Shown here piece after piece: positions 17,648-26,900 of a stretch of DNA of 61,224 bases. Below the pieces are notes generated by a model that searched no databases, was not told the DNA's origin, and worked only from the letters and a program-made list of their open reading frames with translations. A program made the position numbers and the translations under genes. Each line of letters opens with the position of its first letter. Position 1 is the first letter of the stretch. This DNA is from Rhodoferax sp. (GTDB lineage Bacteria; Pseudomonadota; Gammaproteobacteria; Burkholderiales; Burkholderiaceae_C): positions 1 to 61,224 of the forward strand of contig NZ_JAAFIX010000014.1 of assembly GCF_013297935.1 (NCBI RefSeq), written 5' to 3'.

Positions 17648-20419
17648 ATGCGGCACGGGATGCTTCGAAAGCTCAAATGGTGGGTGCTGGCGACCTTACT
17701 CATCGCCACGCCAGTAACTTGGGCTGTAGAGACTACGCGCGTGCTCATGTTGGTGTCCTACCATCCGGGAATGGCTTGGAGCGATGCCCAGGTGGCGGGC
17801 GTTCGCGCCGAACTCGAGGAAATAGAGCCGCCGATCGACCTCCAACTGGAGTACCTGGATACCAAGCGTGTCAGGCCCTCTGACCGCTATTACCAAGAAC
17901 TAGAGGCGGTATTGCTGACCAAAATCGGCAGCTCTCCGCCAGCCATGATTCTCGCGTCTGACGATGACGCACTGGATCTTGCCTTGCGACTCCGCAAAGC
18001 CCATTTCCCACGCATGCCGGTTCTGTTTTCGGGAATCGCCATCAGTCGTTTGTCGGCGTTGGAAAGAGAGGCCAACATCGGTGGAGTTTTTGACGACATT
18101 GACGTAAGCAGCAGCCTTTCAGCAGTGCTGCGCATGTTGCCGAAAACACGCCGGGTTGTCGTCATTCATGACCAGAGCCGCACCAGCCTGGCCCAGATTG
18201 AGACACTGCGCCGTGGATTGACGGCACAAGCACAGTTGCAAATTGAATACCTCACCGACATCAGCGCTGAAGCGGTACAAGACCGGTTGGCCCAGTTGGG
18301 AGCACAGGACTTGGTGTTCGCACTGCCATTCAATCGCGACTCCCGCGGCAAAATTCTCACCCATGAAGAGGCCGCCGATTTGTGGGCTCGCGCATCTGGA
18401 GCCCCTGTCGCCGTGACCCGCGATGTTGCGATGCGGCCGGGGATATTGGGCGGATTTTTGATTTCGGGCCGGGAACAAGGCCAAGCGATTGGACGCTTGG
18501 CGCAGCAGCTAATCAGCGGCACCGCATCGACGCCTTTACCCATGACAACTGGGCCCAGTCATGCGACATTTGATCACCAGCAGATCGAGCGCTGGGGTAT
18601 TGACCGTGACCTCCTGCCGGAGCAGGCGACCGTGGTCAACGTGCCAATCCATGCTTGGGACGAGTTACGACCGCACTTTGCCTGGCTGGCCACACTGTTC
18701 GGGAGCTTGTTAATCATCATCGGCCTGCTTGTTTACGGCATGCAAAGTCGCAATGCGGCAGCACGCGCAATCCGGCAAAGTGAAAAAAACTTCCGTGACC
18801 TTTTTGACCATAGCCCGGACGCTATCGTCGTCCGCGACATGGGGAATGGACAGATAGTCGATACCAACCCGCGATTCGAAGCCATGTTCGGGTATACCGC
18901 TGCCCAAGCCCGACTTTTGAAGCCGCAAGACTTGACGGCTCTAGGCCCGCAATTCAATGCGGACTCTGCTAGAGAAATATTCGAGAAAGTGTTGCGCGAA
19001 GGAGAACATTTTTTCGAGTGGCACCAGCAGCGCAAGGACGGAAGTCAATTCTGGTCCGAAATTTCCATGGTGCGCGTGGATATGGGATCACATACCCGGA
19101 CGGTATCCACGGTCCGTGACATCAGTGATCGCAAGCACGCAGAGCAACTTGCCCGAGATCTGGAATACCGGATCCGCCAGATCTACGAGAACTTGCCGAT
19201 TGCCGTTTTTGCTATCGATGCCGACCACAAAGTGACATTCTGGAATCCAGAAATGACCCGACTCACAGGGGTTCCCGCCCATGAAGTCGTCGGTACCAGG
19301 GATAGCTGGCGTGGCATCTACCCGAGCCCACGGCCCTGCTTGCTGGACGTGCTAGTGGATGGCGCGCAACCTGACGATTTAGAACGCTACTATGCAGGTC
19401 GCTTGCGCAAAAGCAGCCAGATACCTGGTGCACTGGAAGGCGAAAGCTACTTCACCAACCAGCAGAAAACTCAGGGGATGTGGGGGCGATTTTGTGCAGC
19501 CCCGTTACGCGATGAGCACGGCACGATTACCGGCGCCATTGAAACGCTTATCGATGTAACGCAGCTTAAGCGCGTTCAGACCAATCTGGAGGATTTGAAC
19601 CGGGAGCTGGAAGCCCGCGTGGACTCGCGCAACCAAGAGTTGCAACGCGCCATGGGCCAACTGGTGCAAAGCGAAAAGCTAGCCGCCTTGGGTAGCCTGG
19701 TGGCGGGTGTGGCCCATGAGCTCAATACCCCTATCGGCAATGTCTTGGCGGTCGCCAGCACACTCACGGAGGAAGCAAGCTCATTCAGCCAGAAATTACT
19801 CTCTGGCTCGGCCCGCCGGAGCGATGTGGAACGAGGTGCACAGCGAATTCAGGAGGCCAGTCTTCTGATTGAGCGTAACGCAGCACGGGCCGCCAAACTG
19901 ATCAACGACTTCAAAGAAGTCGCCGTCGACCAGACCAGTTCCCGCCGACGCAGATTCCGGCTGTTGGCCATCGTGCAAGAGGTACTGCACACGACCAGGC
20001 CGATGTTCAAGCACGCAACACAAGAGGTGCGGTTGCTCATCGACGAAGATCTTGAGTTGGACAGCTATCCCGGCCCGCTGGAACAGGTGTTAACCAACCT
20101 CTTGGCGAACTCCATCGCCCATGGATTTGAGAACCGAGACGAGGGCCGCATCGACATCACCGCTCAGCTTGATGGCGCCGGCGTTCTGCTCCACTACTCT
20201 GACGATGGTCGCGGAATCCCTGCGACCCACCTACCCCATATTTTTGAGCCCTTCTACACCACCAAACTGGGAAGGGGCGGCAGTGGCTTGGGCATGTACA
20301 TCGTCTACAACCTCGTGACCAATGTACTGGCCGGACATATCGGCATAGAGAGCCAGGAGGGTGTGGGCACCCAGATCCGCATGGCTATTCCGCAGTCAGC
20401 GCCGCTATCAATTACATAG
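17648..20419 (+). CDS. Membrane sensor histidine kinase with periplasmic ABC-type binding domain and two PAS domains
   Basis: 923 residues. Signal segment to about 26; a periplasmic domain (27-330) of the ABC_sub_bind type, starting VLMLVSYHPGMAWS; a transmembrane helix near 345-367; PAS domains near 385-495 and 505-640; a coiled coil; then a phosphoacceptor domain with H690 in GVAHELNTPIGN and an ATPase domain with NLLANSIAHGF, YSDDGRGIP and GRGGSGLGMYIVYNLV. No receiver domain is attached and no response regulator is nearby. The final codons (SIT, stop) lie in the 57-base repeat, and the gene overlaps the converging PIN gene by 8 bases. Confidence 0.9.
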   Translation: MRHGMLRKLKWWVLATLLIATPVTWAVETTRVLMLVSYHPGMAWSDAQVAGVRAELEEIEPPIDLQLEYLDTKRVRPSDRYYQELEAVLLTKIGSSPPAMILASDDDALDLALRLRKAHFPRMPVLFSGIAISRLSALEREANIGGVFDDIDVSSSLSAVLRMLPKTRRVVVIHDQSRTSLAQIETLRRGLTAQAQLQIEYLTDISAEAVQDRLAQLGAQDLVFALPFNRDSRGKILTHEEAADLWARASGAPVAVTRDVAMRPGILGGFLISGREQGQAIGRLAQQLISGTASTPLPMTTGPSHATFDHQQIERWGIDRDLLPEQATVVNVPIHAWDELRPHFAWLATLFGSLLIIIGLLVYGMQSRNAAARAIRQSEKNFRDLFDHSPDAIVVRDMGNGQIVDTNPRFEAMFGYTAAQARLLKPQDLTALGPQFNADSAREIFEKVLREGEHFFEWHQQRKDGSQFWSEISMVRVDMGSHTRTVSTVRDISDRKHAEQLARDLEYRIRQIYENLPIAVFAIDADHKVTFWNPEMTRLTGVPAHEVVGTRDSWRGIYPSPRPCLLDVLVDGAQPDDLERYYAGRLRKSSQIPGALEGESYFTNQQKTQGMWGRFCAAPLRDEHGTITGAIETLIDVTQLKRVQTNLEDLNRELEARVDSRNQELQRAMGQLVQSEKLAALGSLVAGVAHELNTPIGNVLAVASTLTEEASSFSQKLLSGSARRSDVERGAQRIQEASLLIERNAARAAKLINDFKEVAVDQTSSRRRRFRLLAIVQEVLHTTRPMFKHATQEVRLLIDEDLELDSYPGPLEQVLTNLLANSIAHGFENRDEGRIDITAQLDGAGVLLHYSDDGRGIPATHLPHIFEPFYTTKLGRGGSGLGMYIVYNLVTNVLAGHIGIESQEGVGTQIRMAIPQSAPLSIT

Positions 20420-20460
20420 CGCATCGCGCATGTGCGCCGAGGGCCAGAAGCCTTTTTGCC
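20404..20460 (+). repeat. 57-base dispersed repeat, copy 4, across the 3' ends of the kinase and PIN genes
   Basis: Begins GCTATCAATTACATAGC (GCTAT/ATAGC stem), then TCGCGCATGTGC, GAGGGCCAGAAGCC and TTTTTGCC. GGC-CAGAA-GCC followed by five T could act as a small hairpin terminator. On the plus strand it supplies the last residues and stop of the histidine kinase. On the minus strand it encodes the last 13 or so residues of the PIN protein and its stop. Confidence 0.85.
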
Positions 20461-20828
20461 ATACAAAGTACCGCGTGGTCTTTGCTCAGTACCGCACAGC
20501 GATGCGCGACCGCGAGGTCGATAAAGCGCTGATCGTCCGGGTCTTTGCAGGTGACCGGCGCCTTGTCTGCCACGAGTACGGTGTGGACCAGGGCATCCCG
20601 CGTAGCCAGCACGGCCTGCGCCTGCAAAGCATAAAAATCAAGCCGCTTGGCGATTTGCGGGTAGGCCAGCACCCGCTCCAGCTCATCACGCATAGCGGCT
20701 GTGCCAATCCAGCGCACCTGGCCTGATGCCAGGGCAGCCCGCAGGGGTTCGGTCAAGGGGTCTTTGAACACCAACAGATCGAGCACGATGTTGGTGTCGA
20801 GCACGATACCCGGCGCCATCTCAGGCAT
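20412..20828 (-). CDS. PIN-domain ribonuclease-like protein
   Basis: 138 residues. The PIN fold is shown by VLDTNIVLDLLVF (first catalytic Asp), a central RDELERVLAY with a conserved Glu, and KDPDDQRFIDLAV with further acidic residues, then VLSKD. The family is often called the PIN toxin component of a toxin-antitoxin pair, but no small antitoxin gene is adjacent. Its start overlaps the stop of the RNA methyltransferase by 8 bases, so it is probably the last gene of the rpoN run. The C-terminal tail (MAKRLLALGAHARCAM) is repeat-derived. Confidence 0.82.
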   Translation of the reverse strand: MPEMAPGIVLDTNIVLDLLVFKDPLTEPLRAALASGQVRWIGTAAMRDELERVLAYPQIAKRLDFYALQAQAVLATRDALVHTVLVADKAPVTCKDPDDQRFIDLAVAHRCAVLSKDHAVLCMAKRLLALGAHARCAM

Positions 20829-22095
20829 CGGGCGACGCCGTGCCGGGTTTGGCCAGGCGGCCCTTGACCATGTCGAACTTGAACAGGCGGCACTCCAGCG
20901 GCCCGTTCCACATGGGCACGCGGCGGGATTCTTTGAGTCGCATCTTGCCGGGTAGCTTCAAGTCCGGGGTGAGCATCCAGGCGGTCCAGCCGCTGTAGTT
21001 TTTCTTCCAGTGGCTGGCCAACTGGTTGAAGAAGTCCACCCCCTCGTCGGCTTCCGCCAGGTCGCGGGCGCCGAAGCGGGCGCCCTCGCCCTCGCCGGCC
21101 ACACCGCCGATACCGATACGCTCGCCATACGGCGGGTTGATTAGCATCACGCCACCGCCGGTCTCGCTCACCTCCAAGGGAGGCATGCGCTGGAGCGCAT
21201 CGCCGCCGCGGAACTCAATCACGTCCGCCACCCCGGCGCGCTGTGCATTGCGCTCGGCAAAGTCGACCATACGGAACGACACATCGCTGCCGTAGATCAA
21301 GGCCTTTTGGCCTGGCTCCGGTTTCATGACGGCGTCTGCAGCTTCTTTTTTCATAGCAGCCCACGCGTCAGGGCGGAAAGGCTTGTACTTCTCAAACGCG
21401 AAGCGGCGCAGCGAGCCGGCTGCGATATTGCACGCAATCTGGGCGGCCTCAATGACCACCGTGCCGCTACCGCAGCAGGGGTCGTACAGGGGCAGCAGAT
21501 CGTCGTCACCCGATGCCCAGCCGCTGGCGGCAATCATGGCCGCGGCCAGGGTTTCTTTCAGCGGGGCGTCGCCCTTGTCTTCGCGCCAGCCCCGCTTGAA
21601 CAGCGGCTCGCCCGAGGTGTCGATGTAGAGCGAGCATGCATCGGTGGTCAGATGGGCGTAAATGCGCACATCGGGCCATTGGGTATTCACGTCCGGCCGC
21701 ACACCGCCCGCCACTTCACGGAAGCGGTCGCAGACGGCGTCCTTCACCTTGAGCGCTGCAAAGTTCAGCGAGGTCAGCGGGCTGTGCTGGGCAGTGACCT
21801 CCACCTTGATACTTTCGCGCGGCGTAAACCAACGCTCCCACGCTACCTGCATGGCTGCGCGGTACAAGTCCTGCTCGCTGCGGTACTCGGTGTACGACAC
21901 CAGCACCAGCACCCGCTGCGCCAAGCGGCTGTAGAGGTTGAGCAGCATCGCATGCTCAAACCCGGTGCGCACGGCCACGCCGCCACGTTGTTTGGTAATG
22001 CAACCGGGAGGCAGCCCGGTGATCTGCAAAATTTCGGGGGCCAGATAGTCCTCCACGCCGGCAGCGCAGGGGAGAAAAAGAGTCAGTTGGTTCAT
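20821..22095 (-). CDS. THUMP-domain class I SAM-dependent RNA methyltransferase
   Basis: 424 residues from the ATG at 22095, which overlaps the rpoN stop as ATGA. The N-terminal part is a THUMP RNA-binding domain (about 50-160). The C-terminal part is an N6/N2-methyltransferase with DPCCGSGTVVIEAA for SAM binding and the catalytic LINPPYGERIG. This is the UPF0020 family related to RlmL. E. coli RlmL is longer and fused to RlmK, so guanine N2 methylation of 23S rRNA is likely but not certain. Confidence 0.9.
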   Translation of the reverse strand: MNQLTLFLPCAAGVEDYLAPEILQITGLPPGCITKQRGGVAVRTGFEHAMLLNLYSRLAQRVLVLVSYTEYRSEQDLYRAAMQVAWERWFTPRESIKVEVTAQHSPLTSLNFAALKVKDAVCDRFREVAGGVRPDVNTQWPDVRIYAHLTTDACSLYIDTSGEPLFKRGWREDKGDAPLKETLAAAMIAASGWASGDDDLLPLYDPCCGSGTVVIEAAQIACNIAAGSLRRFAFEKYKPFRPDAWAAMKKEAADAVMKPEPGQKALIYGSDVSFRMVDFAERNAQRAGVADVIEFRGGDALQRMPPLEVSETGGGVMLINPPYGERIGIGGVAGEGEGARFGARDLAEADEGVDFFNQLASHWKKNYSGWTAWMLTPDLKLPGKMRLKESRRVPMWNGPLECRLFKFDMVKGRLAKPGTASPDA

Positions 22096-23693
22096 AGCGC
22101 TTTGCGGAGTGAGGCGGGGGCAATCTTCAGCCCCTCGCGGTATTTGGCCACGGTGCGCCGGGCGCATTCAATGCCCTGCTCTTTGAGCATGTCGGAAATC
22201 TGGTTATCGCTCAAGGGCTTTTTAGAGCTCTCGGAGGCAATAAATTGTTTGATCAGCGCCCGTACCGCGGTGCTGGAGGCATTGCCTCCGCTCTCGGTGC
22301 CCAGGCCGGAGCCGAAAAAGTACTTCAACTCAAAGGTGCCGAAGGGCGTGGCCATGTACTTGGCGGTGGTGACCCGGCTGATGGTGGACTCATGCAGGCC
22401 CAGCTCATCGGCAATTTCACGAAGCACCAGAGGGCGCATGGCCAGCTCGCCATGGGTGAAGAAATTCTTTTGTCGCTCCACAATTGCGGTGCTGACCCGC
22501 AGAATCGTGTCGAAGCGCTGCTGGATGTTCTTGATGAACCAGCGCGCCTCCTGGAGCCGCTGCTGCAGGCCGGCGTGGCTGGAGCTGGCTTTGTGGTTGC
22601 GCAGCACATTGGCATAGATGTCGTGCACCTTGAGGCGCGGCATCACATCCGGGTTGAGCTGCACGCGGAACTTGGCAGCACCACCGACCCGGCCGATGGG
22701 TACGACCAGCACATCGGGCACCACAATGTTGCGCTCCACATCGACAAAGCGGCGACCTGGCTTGGGTTCCAGCCGGGCAATCAGGGCAATGGCTTCGCGC
22801 ACCAGCGCGTCGCCCCCCACCCCGGCCTGCACCAGGCGCTTGATGTCCCGGCGAGCCAGCAGCTCCATGGGTTGCTTGCAAATAGCCAAGGCCACTTGCA
22901 GTACCTCGATGCGGCTCCACTCCCCGTCCTCGTCGGCAATGCGCAGCAAAGACTGGATCTGCAGGCGCAAACACTCCCCGAGGTCGCGGGCCCCGACCCC
23001 CACCGGCTCCAGGCTGTGCAGCAAACCCCGCGCTACGGTGAAGTGGTGCACGAGCTCGTGAAGCTGCTCTTCATCAGCAGGGTGCAGACTTTGAGCCAAT
23101 TCAGCCAGTGGCTCTTCGAGGTAACCGTCGTCATTCAACGACTCGATCAAGAAACGCAGCGCAGCAGCATCTTCAGGGCTCAAACGCAAACCAGCCGCCT
23201 GGCGGTGCAAATAGGCCTGAAGCGACTCGCCGGAGCGGGCCAGCTCGGTGGCGTCCTTGTGCTCGTCGTCGTCCAGATTGTTGGTTTTGGCCTTGGCATC
23301 GACGCCCCACTCCCCATCATCCGGGGTCATTTCTGTGGTGCCATCGCCTTCCCAGTTCGGCTCGTCACTGGTCGACAAAGGCGAGGATTCTTCGTCAGAA
23401 GTACTGCTGGCCGAGGTAGCGCTTGCGTAGTCAGCTATCGAATTAGTGGCAAAATCAGACTCTTGCTCGCTCAGCCTGTCGCCATCGCTGACCGTGGCAT
23501 CGACGGTATCGAGGCCGAACTCCTCCCGCTCCGCACGCTCCTCTGTGAGCTCCAGAAACGGGTTTTCGTCGAGCATCTGTTCCACTTCCTGGCTGAGCTC
23601 CAAGGTGGAGAGTTGCAGCAGGCGGATAGATTGTTGCAGCTGGGGCGTGAGCGCCAGATGCTGTGAAACACGGAGCGAGAGACCTTGTTTCAT
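22092..23693 (-). CDS. rpoN: RNA polymerase sigma-54 factor
   Basis: 533 residues. The N-terminal activator-contact region is Gln/Leu-rich (KQGLSLRVSQHLALTPQLQQSIRLL as two motifs), followed by a variable acidic, Ser-rich segment (about 60-160), the core-binding region, a helix-turn-helix and the RpoN box ARRTVAKYRE near the C-terminus. It directs transcription from -24/-12 promoters together with enhancer-binding ATPases; none is encoded in the window. Its start directly follows the lptB stop, as in many proteobacteria. Confidence 0.97.
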   Translation of the reverse strand: MKQGLSLRVSQHLALTPQLQQSIRLLQLSTLELSQEVEQMLDENPFLELTEERAEREEFGLDTVDATVSDGDRLSEQESDFATNSIADYASATSASSTSDEESSPLSTSDEPNWEGDGTTEMTPDDGEWGVDAKAKTNNLDDDEHKDATELARSGESLQAYLHRQAAGLRLSPEDAAALRFLIESLNDDGYLEEPLAELAQSLHPADEEQLHELVHHFTVARGLLHSLEPVGVGARDLGECLRLQIQSLLRIADEDGEWSRIEVLQVALAICKQPMELLARRDIKRLVQAGVGGDALVREAIALIARLEPKPGRRFVDVERNIVVPDVLVVPIGRVGGAAKFRVQLNPDVMPRLKVHDIYANVLRNHKASSSHAGLQQRLQEARWFIKNIQQRFDTILRVSTAIVERQKNFFTHGELAMRPLVLREIADELGLHESTISRVTTAKYMATPFGTFELKYFFGSGLGTESGGNASSTAVRALIKQFIASESSKKPLSDNQISDMLKEQGIECARRTVAKYREGLKIAPASLRKAL

Positions 23694-24470
23694 CTACATC
23701 TTGAAGTGTTCACCGAGGTACACCCGGCGCACATCGACGTTGTTCACAATATCGGCGGGCGTGCCTTCGGCCAGCACATGCCCGTCGCTGATGATGTAAG
23801 CATGATCGCAAATACCCAAAGTTTCACGCACGTTGTGGTCGGTAATCAGCACACCGATGCCACGGGCTTTCAGGAAATTGATGATGCGCTGAATCTCAAT
23901 GACCGCGATCGGGTCAATCCCCGCGAAGGGCTCATCCAACAGAATGAAACGCGGCCGGGTCGCCAGGGCGCGCGCAATCTCAACGCGGCGACGCTCGCCG
24001 CCCGATAACGCCAGCGATGGCGATTCCCGCAAATGCTCCACGCGGAGCTCTTGCAGCAAATCGGTGAGGCGGCGTTCAATTTCGTCAGACTTCAGCGGTG
24101 CACCTGCATCATCGCGCTGCAACTCCAGCACAGCGCGCACGTTGTCTTCCACATTGAGCTTGCGGAAGATCGACGCCTCTTGCGGCAAATAGCCCAAGCC
24201 CAACCGTGCCCGGCGGTGGATGGGCATGTGCTCGATACTTTCCCCATCGATCGTGATGTCGCCGGCGCTGGCGCGCAGCAAACCCACAATCATGTAAAAC
24301 GAGGTGGTTTTGCCGGCGCCATTCGGGCCCAGCAAACCCACCACTTCACCCGTGCGCACCGCCAGCGATACGTCTTTGACGACCTGGCGCTTGCCATAGT
24401 ACTTTTGCAAATGGCGGGCTTCGAGCCGCCCGGCACTGCTGTCCGGGGTGTTGGGGGCACGCTCACTCAC
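23694..24470 (-). CDS. lptB: LPS export ABC transporter ATP-binding protein
   Basis: Cytoplasmic ATPase that powers extraction of lipopolysaccharide from the inner membrane. 258 residues with Walker [19 protein letters not shown]-loop [13 protein letters not shown], signature [15 protein letters not shown], Walker [14 protein letters not shown] and an H-loop in [10 protein letters not shown]. It begins with GTG overlapping the lptA stop. The membrane partners LptF and LptG are not in the window. Confidence 0.97.
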   Translation of the reverse strand: MSERAPNTPDSSAGRLEARHLQKYYGKRQVVKDVSLAVRTGEVVGLLGPNGAGKTTSFYMIVGLLRASAGDITIDGESIEHMPIHRRARLGLGYLPQEASIFRKLNVEDNVRAVLELQRDDAGAPLKSDEIERRLTDLLQELRVEHLRESPSLALSGGERRRVEIARALATRPRFILLDEPFAGIDPIAVIEIQRIINFLKARGIGVLITDHNVRETLGICDHAYIISDGHVLAEGTPADIVNNVDVRRVYLGEHFKM

Positions 24471-25075
24471 TGGACGGCCTTCTCAACCTGGGGGGTGATT
24501 TTCAGTGCTGCGCCGCCGTTGGACGGAGCGGCAGAGACGGGTTCCGGCTTGGGCGACAGCATGGCACGCACCCGCCCGGCAGGCGCTGCGGCGGTTTTCG
24601 GTGCGCCGTCGACCGTAAAGCGGTCGGTCAGGTTTTCGTAGACGATGACCGCCCCGGTGACCTCATCGGCCAGCACAGCGCCACGCAGACGCCGCATCTG
24701 GGCTTTTTTGATGAAGCGCACGGTGTCCGCTTTGCCGTCGTATTCGATGGTGTCGCCCTCGCCTTCGATGTATTCATCAATACCATCGCGCTTCTGGCGG
24801 AAAAAGGCCTGCTTGTCCGGCGAGCCGGTGACCAGTCCGAACTGGTAGCCTTCCGGGTCCTGGCGGACCTCGATCTGACTACCGCGAATCAGGATGCTGC
24901 CCTTGGTCAACACCACATTGCCGCTGAAGATGCTGATCTGCTTGAGATCGTCATAGCGCAACGCGTCGGACTCCACATTCATGGGCTTGTTGCGGTCGGC
25001 TTTTTCAGCACGAACGCCGTCGGCCAGACCGGACAAGGCCAACAGAACCGACAGGGACAACACAGTTTTTTTCAT
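24467..25075 (-). CDS. lptA: Lipopolysaccharide transport periplasmic protein LptA
   Basis: Periplasmic bridge protein that carries lipopolysaccharide between inner and outer membranes. 202 residues from the ATG at 25075, which gives a clean signal peptide ([19 protein letters not shown]). An in-frame TTG at 25099 is less likely. The OstA-like beta-jellyroll shows [32 protein letters not shown] and [16 protein letters not shown]. The Pro/Ala-rich C-terminus is variable. The inner-membrane anchor gene lptC, usually just upstream in betaproteobacteria, is missing here. Confidence 0.93.
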   Translation of the reverse strand: MKKTVLSLSVLLALSGLADGVRAEKADRNKPMNVESDALRYDDLKQISIFSGNVVLTKGSILIRGSQIEVRQDPEGYQFGLVTGSPDKQAFFRQKRDGIDEYIEGEGDTIEYDGKADTVRFIKKAQMRRLRGAVLADEVTGAVIVYENLTDRFTVDGAPKTAAAPAGRVRAMLSPKPEPVSAAPSNGGAALKITPQVEKAVQ

Positions 25076-25147
25076 AAGGGCACGAAACTTGCTCGACAAG
25101 CGCTCGGCCCATTGTACCGAGCGCGGTGTAGCTCCTGCCCTCTGCGC

Positions 25148-26080
25148 TCAGCCGTCGGCGTTAATTTTGTGAATCAAGGCCTGCAGCACCTCCGGCGCTT
25201 GGGCGTTGTCCACCTGGCAGGTGCCCGCATTGGCGTGACCGCCACCGCCGTAGCCCAGCATAAGCTCGCCGATATGGGTGTTGGAACTGCGATTTGTGAT
25301 GGACTTTCCGGTCGCAAACACGGTGTTCTGCTTCTGCAACCCCCACAGCACGTGGATGGAGATATTGGTCTGCGGGAAGAGGGCGTACACCATGAACCGG
25401 TTGACCGCGTAGATGACCTCCTCATCGCGCAAGTCCAGCACCAACAAATTGCCGTGCACGGTGGAACATCGCAGCAACTGCTCCCTGGCCTTGGCGGCAT
25501 GCTCAAAATACAGTTCCACGCGCTCCACCACATCGGGCAGTTGCAATATTTCGTCAATGCCGTGGTTGCGGCAGTACTGGATCAAGTCCATCATCAGCTG
25601 GTAGTTGCTGACCCGGAATTCGCGGAAACGCCCCAGGCCTGTGCGCGAGTCCATCAGGTAATTCAGGAGCACCCAGCCCGTGGGGTTCATGATTTCGTCG
25701 TGGCTGAACCGGGCGGAGTCGCCTTTGTCCACGGCTTCCATCATGTCAAAAAAGCGCGCGGGGAAACGGCTGGCGCCGCCGTAGTGGTCATAAACCACGC
25801 GGGCTGCCGAGTCTGCGTGCGGCAGGATGATGTGATTGGGCCGCTCGCCGGTATTGCGGATCGTCTCGGATTCGTGGTGATCAAAGGCCAGATGGACGCC
25901 CGGGACATAGGGCAGATTGGTGGTGATATCGCGGTCGGATACCTCCACCTTCCCGTCTTGCATGTCTTTGGGGTGCACGAACTTGATGTCGTCAATCATG
26001 TCCAGCTCATTGAGCAGGACGGCGCACACCAGCCCATCGAAATCGCTACGGGTAACCAGACGGAATTTCTGACTCGACAT
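25148..26080 (-). CDS. DHH-family phosphoesterase (exopolyphosphatase-like)
   Basis: 310 residues from the ATG at 26080, with AAGGGG on the minus strand nine bases upstream. The DHH domain shows TRSDFDGLVCAV and DHHESETI as metal ligands. The DHHA1 domain ends in GELMLGYGGGGHANAGTC. Relatives hydrolyse phosphodiester or polyphosphate bonds (nanoRNase, c-di-AMP phosphodiesterase or exopolyphosphatase), and sequence alone does not choose among them. It takes the place upstream of lptA where kdsC-lptC is commonly found. Confidence 0.83.
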   Translation of the reverse strand: MSSQKFRLVTRSDFDGLVCAVLLNELDMIDDIKFVHPKDMQDGKVEVSDRDITTNLPYVPGVHLAFDHHESETIRNTGERPNHIILPHADSAARVVYDHYGGASRFPARFFDMMEAVDKGDSARFSHDEIMNPTGWVLLNYLMDSRTGLGRFREFRVSNYQLMMDLIQYCRNHGIDEILQLPDVVERVELYFEHAAKAREQLLRCSTVHGNLLVLDLRDEEVIYAVNRFMVYALFPQTNISIHVLWGLQKQNTVFATGKSITNRSSNTHIGELMLGYGGGGHANAGTCQVDNAQAPEVLQALIHKINADG

Positions 26081-26180
26081 AGAACGAACCCCTTGACGCA
26101 AAGATAAGGAAATTCATTCTAGCCCTGCCCCAGGCAGCGTGGGCAGCAAGTGCAACAGTAGCCCTTGCTGCCGGTGGCGA

Positions 26181-26837
26181 TCAGCCGCGTCCGGCGCGCT
26201 GGTCAGCCACCAGCGCATCTACCACTTGCAGAGCGCGCTGCATGTTGCCGGCCATCGAGCCATCAGTGTAGAAGCGCCCGGCCACGCCCAGTGCGGGTAC
26301 GCCTTCCACTTTGTAGGCATTTTGCAATTGCAGGGCCTTGCTTGCTTTCGTGGCAACCGTAAACGAGTTGTACTGGGCGGCGAACTTCGCTTTGTCTACC
26401 CCTTGCTGAGCCACCCACTCCAGAATGGCTTCGGGGCGGGCCAGGTTTTGCTTCTCGACGTGAATCGCAGCAAAGACCTTGGCATGCAGCTTTTCGACCA
26501 GGCCCATGGCTTCCAGCGTGTAGTACAGGCGCTGCTGTGGAACAAAGCTTTCCTGGAACGCAATGGGAGCCCGGCGGAATGACACCTCTTTGGGCAGATT
26601 TTTAACCCATGCCTGAAGCGCAGGCTCGAAGGCGTTGCAGTGCGGGCAGTTGTACCAAAAGAACTCAACGACCTCAATCTTGCCGGCAGCGGCTTCGGTG
26701 GGGGCGCGTGGGTCCAGAACCTGGTAGTCCGTGCCGGCCTGCGGCTTTTTGACTTGCGCGTGAACCAAGCCGGACCATGTGGAAGTGGCTGCAATAGCAG
26801 CACCGGTAGCAACGTGGGTGAATGCGCGACGTTTCAT
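26181..26837 (-). CDS. dsbA: Thiol:disulfide interchange protein DsbA
   Basis: Periplasmic oxidase that introduces disulfide bonds into secreted proteins. 218 residues from the ATG at 26837. Signal peptide to about residue 27 (ending GLVHA), then a thioredoxin fold with the active site C64-P-H-C67 in FFWYNCPHCNAFEP and the cis-proline loop EGVPALGVAG. CPHC is the classic strongly oxidising DsbA motif. It follows the SPOR gene after 63 bases. The partner DsbB is not in the window. Confidence 0.95.
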   Translation of the reverse strand: MKRRAFTHVATGAAIAATSTWSGLVHAQVKKPQAGTDYQVLDPRAPTEAAAGKIEVVEFFWYNCPHCNAFEPALQAWVKNLPKEVSFRRAPIAFQESFVPQQRLYYTLEAMGLVEKLHAKVFAAIHVEKQNLARPEAILEWVAQQGVDKAKFAAQYNSFTVATKASKALQLQNAYKVEGVPALGVAGRFYTDGSMAGNMQRALQVVDALVADQRAGRG

Positions 26838-26900
26838 AGTGATGATGTTTCCGTAGAGGTGCAGTGTGAGCTCGCGCTGCACTGAAAGTTCCGGCAATGG

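Noticed and set aside
21299..21356. Possible tenth copy of the 57-base repeat in the RNA methyltransferase gene (minus strand)
   Set aside because: The first 20 bases (GCTATGAAAAAAGAAGCTGC) fit well, but the GCGCA and CTAG boxes do not align at the fixed spacing. A chance lysine-rich stretch explains it equally well.
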